64,000 bases of DNA from assembly GCF_016629565.1 (NCBI RefSeq), contig NZ_AP023057.1, positions 930,001-994,000 of the forward strand, given 5' to 3'. A program made the translations under genes and the position numbers. How positions within the stretch are numbered: the stretch's first letter is position 1; every line of letters starts with the position of its first letter. Shown here piece after piece: positions 62,166-64,000 of the stretch. This DNA is from Nitratiruptor sp. YY08-10 (lineage in GTDB: Bacteria > Campylobacterota > Campylobacteria > Campylobacterales > Nitratiruptoraceae). The notes beneath the pieces are model-generated. The model had not been told where the DNA came from and searched no databases. It worked only from the letters and a program-made list of their open reading frames with translations.

Positions 62166-63890
62166 TTAAATTGAGCAAGAGGTGTTCACTTTGAATTCAC
62201 CTAGGCTTTTCCCCTTTGTATCTACGATATGAACTGCACATGCAATACATGGATCAAAGCTGTGAATGGTTCTTAAAATCTCCAACGGTTCCTCAGGTTT
62301 TGCCACTTTTGTACCGATTAAGCTTGCTTCATAAGCTCCCATTCTATTTTTATAGTCTCTTGGCGCAGCATTCCAAGTGGATGGCACAACCGCTTGATAG
62401 TTTTCCACTTTTCCATCTTTGATTTTTACCCAGTGACCAAGTGCACCCCTTGGAGCTTCTTCAAGACCATACCCTTTAGCATCTTTACTTACATAATCAA
62501 AATCAAATTCTGTCCATGTTGAAAGGTCTCCTGCTGCAACATTGGCTGCAAGCTCATCAACCCAATTAAACATAATATCTGCCATCATTTCAGTCTCAAT
62601 CGCTCTTGCTGCAGTTCGACCAACGGTTGAGAAGAGCACTTTTGCAGGAAGATTTGCATTTTTTAAGAATTTATTGACATATTCGCTGATTCTTTTATCT
62701 CCTTTTACATATCCTACAACCATTCTTGCAAGCGGACCAACCTCCACCCTTGTATCATCATATATAGGTGATTTTATCCAAGAATATTTTCCTTTGGTAT
62801 CAAGATAGGCAATTCCTTTTTCCTTTTTACCAAATCCTGTATAGTTTGGAATAGTTTGCCCATCAAAAGGATGAAGCGGCTTATCGCCATTATACCAAGA
62901 GTGCGTCACATCTTCAGCCACTTTTTCTTGATCAAACTCTTGATATTTTCCATCAATCACAAGTCCACTTGGGAAAAGAAGCTCAGATTTATAAAATCCA
63001 TTGTCTTGTAGTCTAAATCCTCCATAGACAAGATAGTTCTTAAGTCCTGCTCCTGTTCCATCGAGTGCTTCATCACCATACATCGTTCCAGCCATATAGA
63101 TATCAGGAAGGTATGCGCCTTTGATAAATCGAGTGAAACCTTTAAGCAAGTCTTTATACAGAGCAATTCGCGCAGGATTTTGAATATCTTGTACACATGT
63201 TACCCCACCAACTACAATACTTTGTGGGTGTGGGTTTTTTCCACCAAAAATAGCCATCATCTTTGCAGCGTCTCTTTGCAAATCAAGAGCTTGCAGATAA
63301 TGCGTAACTGCCAAGAGATTTTGCTCAGGAGTTAGTTTATAGTGGGGATTGCCCCAGTATCCTTTGGCAAAAAGACCTAGCCGACCCTGTTTGACAAATT
63401 TTTTGAGTCGATCTTGCACCTCCTTAAACTTTGCACTATCTGCAACATATGGAGTGGTTCCAGCAGCATTTGCCCATTTTTTTGCTTCATTTACTGTCTT
63501 GGTTGGATCAGCTTCCAATGCTTTTGTGATATCGACCCAGTCAAGGGCATGAAGATGGTAAAAGTGCACCACATGGTCATGTAGATAGAGTGCCCCTTGG
63601 ATAAGGTTTCTTACAAGCCTCGCGTTTTTTGGAATGGTCACACCAAAAGCGTGCTCTACTGCCTCGATACTTCTTTGATAATGCGTTCCTGTACATACCC
63701 CGCATATTCGCATAGCAAGTAAACCACAGTCTCTTGGATCGCGCCCTTTTAAAATCTCTTCAATTCCTCGAAACATTGTTGAAGAGCTATAAGCGTCTAC
63801 TATTGTATTATTCTCATTGATAACAGCTTCAATACGCAAGTGCCCTTCTATTCTTGTTATAGGATCAACGACAATATGTTTAGTACCCAT
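62166..63890 (-). CDS. hydB: NiFe-hydrogenase large subunit HydB
   Basis: The 574-residue catalytic subunit of a membrane-bound uptake hydrogenase (group 1). The proximal nickel ligands are C63 and C66 in RICGVCTGTH, and the distal motif is DPCIACAVH, C548 and C551, followed by a 20-residue tail after His554 that HydD must remove. DPITRIEGHLRIE (about 9-21) and ILKGRDPRDCGLLAM are standard. GAAGGAGAAGAGTA before the ATG belongs to the hydA end; the start overlaps the hydA stop as TAATG. Confidence 0.97.
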   Translation of the reverse strand: MGTKHIVVDPITRIEGHLRIEAVINENNTIVDAYSSSTMFRGIEEILKGRDPRDCGLLAMRICGVCTGTHYQRSIEAVEHAFGVTIPKNARLVRNLIQGALYLHDHVVHFYHLHALDWVDITKALEADPTKTVNEAKKWANAAGTTPYVADSAKFKEVQDRLKKFVKQGRLGLFAKGYWGNPHYKLTPEQNLLAVTHYLQALDLQRDAAKMMAIFGGKNPHPQSIVVGGVTCVQDIQNPARIALYKDLLKGFTRFIKGAYLPDIYMAGTMYGDEALDGTGAGLKNYLVYGGFRLQDNGFYKSELLFPSGLVIDGKYQEFDQEKVAEDVTHSWYNGDKPLHPFDGQTIPNYTGFGKKEKGIAYLDTKGKYSWIKSPIYDDTRVEVGPLARMVVGYVKGDKRISEYVNKFLKNANLPAKVLFSTVGRTAARAIETEMMADIMFNWVDELAANVAAGDLSTWTEFDFDYVSKDAKGYGLEEAPRGALGHWVKIKDGKVENYQAVVPSTWNAAPRDYKNRMGAYEASLIGTKVAKPEEPLEILRTIHSFDPCIACAVHIVDTKGKSLGEFKVNTSCSI

Positions 63891-64000
63891 TACTCTTCTC
63901 CTTCACTTTTCTTACCTGCAATTGCACTTGCTGCCGCATGAATTGCAATGCCCACACCAGCAGCAGTCAAAAGACCCAGTCCAAACTCATCCACACTCTT
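63890..64000 (-). CDS. hydA: NiFe-hydrogenase small subunit HydA, C-terminal end (cut by window edge)
   Basis: The reverse strand from the right edge reads 36 residues to a TAA that overlaps the hydB ATG. The sequence contains a hydrophobic helix (FGLGLLTAAGVGIAIHAAAS, about residues 6-25 of the fragment) and a charged end (AGKKSEGEE). This is the C-terminal membrane anchor found in small subunits of membrane-bound hydrogenases of this group. The Fe-S cluster domains and Tat signal lie beyond the window. Confidence 0.85.
   Translation of the reverse strand, partial: KSVDEFGLGLLTAAGVGIAIHAAASAIAGKKSEGEE

Noticed and set aside
1-64000. tRNA, rRNA or riboswitch
   Set aside because: No cloverleaf-like stretch with a TTCGANTC core, rRNA segment or recognisable riboswitch was seen in the short intergenic gaps by eye; a covariance-model scan was not possible.

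Overview
The window looks like a chromosomal segment from an AT-rich, flagellated, hydrogen-oxidising member of the Campylobacterota (former Epsilonproteobacteria), most like deep-sea vent genera such as Nitratiruptor; the genus is an inference. The evidence is the conserved block DUF2018-ispB-hemA-proS-fxsA-hemC (found in this order in Helicobacter and Campylobacter), an XerH-type single recombinase, all-alpha dimeric dUTPase, a hydABCDE hydrogenase operon of Wolinella/Helicobacter type, and very tight packing with many ATGA/TGATG overlaps. No rRNA, tRNA, CRISPR array or intact insertion sequence was seen. No gap exceeds 300 bases; the longest, 203 bases upstream of xerH and tetR, is packed with sites.

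Left part (1-12.7 kb): the end of a ppiD-like chaperone, then one long forward run: bioA, rsmH, an FtsL-like protein, a solitary RND pump, a DUF2018 protein, ispB, hemA, proS, fxsA, a Dsb-type oxidoreductase, hemC and a small lipoprotein (cell division, isoprenoid and haem synthesis). Reverse strand 12.7-21.3 kb: sufB-sufC-sufD-sufT-like Fe-S assembly operon with a perfect palindrome in front, dut, a SulP transporter and valS. After a forward UvrD-like helicase comes a nine-gene reverse operon (23.4-32.6 kb) collinear with the MSHA pilus/Campylobacter transformation genes: PilM-PilN fusion, PilO-like, small PilP-like, secretin, AAA ATPase, TPR protein, an unknown protein, GspE, GspF. No pilin lies in the window.

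Middle (32.6-47.8 kb): era, hslUV, rplI, argG on the reverse strand; rsmD, an orphan DppC-type permease and small unknown genes, kdsB, a TrmN6-type methyltransferase, a cysteine-cluster protein, a TPR lipoprotein, trpC, yqeY, a dksA-like gene; then motA with two different motB genes behind a good sigma-28 promoter; chorismate mutase and xerH. Upstream of xerH there is a 28-bp site with dif architecture, suggesting the replication terminus, and then a tetR gene preceded by four operator-like motifs spaced exactly 22 bp apart.

Right part (48.6-64 kb): hydrogen metabolism. A seven-gene coupled operon encodes a nickel transporter, HypB, HypC, HypD, HypE, HypX and HypA. HypX makes CO for the NiFe(CN)2CO centre from formyl-tetrahydrofolate and is typical of organisms that oxidise H2 in the presence of O2. 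Divergent from it are a domesticated, frameshifted IS1595-type transposase relative, an NDH-2-like flavoprotein and YaaA. The right edge carries hydA(partial)-hydB-hydC-hydD-hydE-hypF, the structural membrane-bound uptake hydrogenase plus its protease, a degenerate HypF paralogue (HydE) and HypF.
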